Origin: Rikenellaceae bacterium
Lineage (GTDB): Bacteria; Bacteroidota; Bacteroidia; Bacteroidales; Rikenellaceae
Direction of reading: 5' to 3'
Assembly: GCA_031286025.1 (NCBI GenBank)
Contig: JAITVB010000007.1
Coordinates: 1-13,318, forward strand
DNA length: 13,318 nt
Shown: positions 13,046-13,318 of the stretch, in pieces
Position numbering within the stretch: the first letter of the stretch is position 1
Layout of the letters: every line of letters starts with the position of its first letter
The notes under the pieces: model-generated
Seen by the model: only the letters and a program-made list of their open reading frames with translations
Databases searched by the model: none
Told to the model about the DNA's origin: nothing
Made by a program: the position numbers and the translations under genes

Positions 13046-13318
13046 ATGAAAAACCGTAGATACATTCCCGCCCTGCTGTTAGTCGCGGCTTCCCTGTTGG
13101 GCGGATGCGAAAAAGAGTCGATGAACGGGGATGAAAACACCGGCCTGTACGACCCCGCGCAACCCGTGCTGTTCACCGCTCAGGTGGTGGAGGACGCCGC
13201 CGCCACCCGCGGCATGCCCGTGGAGCACGCCGCCGACATGGCTTCGATGGGGGTGTATTGCCTTGTGACCGGGGCCGATGGTTGGAGCACGTCCGCCGTG
13301 GCGAACAAAATGGATACC
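13046..13318 (+). CDS. Fimbrillin-like lipoprotein, 3'-truncated by window edge
   Basis: The first 91 codons of a second fimbrillin-type lipoprotein; the gene continues past the window. The signal MKNRRYIPALLLVAASLLGG ends in a lipobox with Cys21 (LLGGC), followed by CEKESMNGDENTG. An AAATRG segment (Arg55) is placed like the arginine processing site of the preceding fimbrillin, and ASMGVYCLVTG fits the first core strand of the family. An A-rich stretch precedes the ATG and no TAnnTTTG box lies in the 81-bp gap, so it is probably read from the fimbrillin promoter through the hairpin at 12980-13007. It could be a tip, accessory or alternative structural subunit; the missing C-terminus prevents a choice. 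Confidence 0.75.
   Translation, partial: MKNRRYIPALLLVAASLLGGCEKESMNGDENTGLYDPAQPVLFTAQVVEDAAATRGMPVEHAADMASMGVYCLVTGADGWSTSAVANKMDT

Noticed and set aside
1..13318. parS site, CRISPR array, tRNA/rRNA or complete insertion sequence
   Set aside because: No parS-type palindrome, regular spacer-repeat pattern, cloverleaf sequence or transposase was seen on either strand by eye; a computed scan could still find a degenerate parS.

Overview
The window looks like a chromosome segment from a high-GC member of the Bacteroidales; an Alistipes-type (Rikenellaceae) gut bacterium is my best guess. Three things point there: the fimbrillin/DUF3575/DUF5119 genes, promoters of the Bacteroidetes form (TAnnTTTG at -7), and A-rich sequence rather than Shine-Dalgarno sites before most starts. 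The genus is inferred from GC content and gene content only; no marker gene proves it.

Layout. (1) 1-2306, plus strand: a tight three-gene unit of xseA (5' end cut by the window edge), a secreted alpha/beta-hydrolase and xseB. The two exonuclease VII subunits are separated by the esterase-like gene. (2) 2384-6350, minus strand: the chromosome-partition operon parA-parB, followed by a DUF5683 membrane/envelope protein and a LysM lytic transglycosylase, with gaps of 9 to 19 bp. (3) 6351-6767: a 417-bp non-coding gap holding a likely lepA terminator, two minus-strand promoters and one copy of a ~135-bp repeat. (4) 6768-8555, minus strand: lepA. (5) 8556-8999: another gene-poor gap with the lepA promoter, the second copy of the repeat, and a repeat-rich stretch resembling a transfer origin. 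(6) 9000-9440: a lone MobA-like mobilization gene, apparently the scar of an integrative conjugative element because no relaxase follows. (7) 9607-13318, plus strand: a fimbria (Mfa1/FimA-type) locus with a DUF3575 outer-membrane protein, a DUF5119 anchor-type lipoprotein, a fimbrillin lipoprotein, and the start of a second fimbrillin-like lipoprotein that runs off the window.

How the parts fit. ParA/ParB act on the replicated chromosome while the DUF5683 and MltD-like products act in the envelope, so that operon joins segregation with wall remodelling. In the fimbrial locus the DUF3575 and fimbrillin genes have separate promoters that share an extended, ungapped 55-bp pattern, suggesting common control, and a perfect 10-bp hairpin separates the two fimbrillin-like genes.

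The least explained structure is the repeat pair on either side of lepA. Both copies sit upstream of a minus-strand gene. Each carries a perfect plus-strand -7 box followed 20-21 nt later by a hairpin, and in the diverged copy pairing is kept only by G-U pairs in plus-strand RNA. This could be a family of small structured RNAs or a dispersed regulatory element. I see no CRISPR array, tRNA, rRNA or complete insertion sequence.
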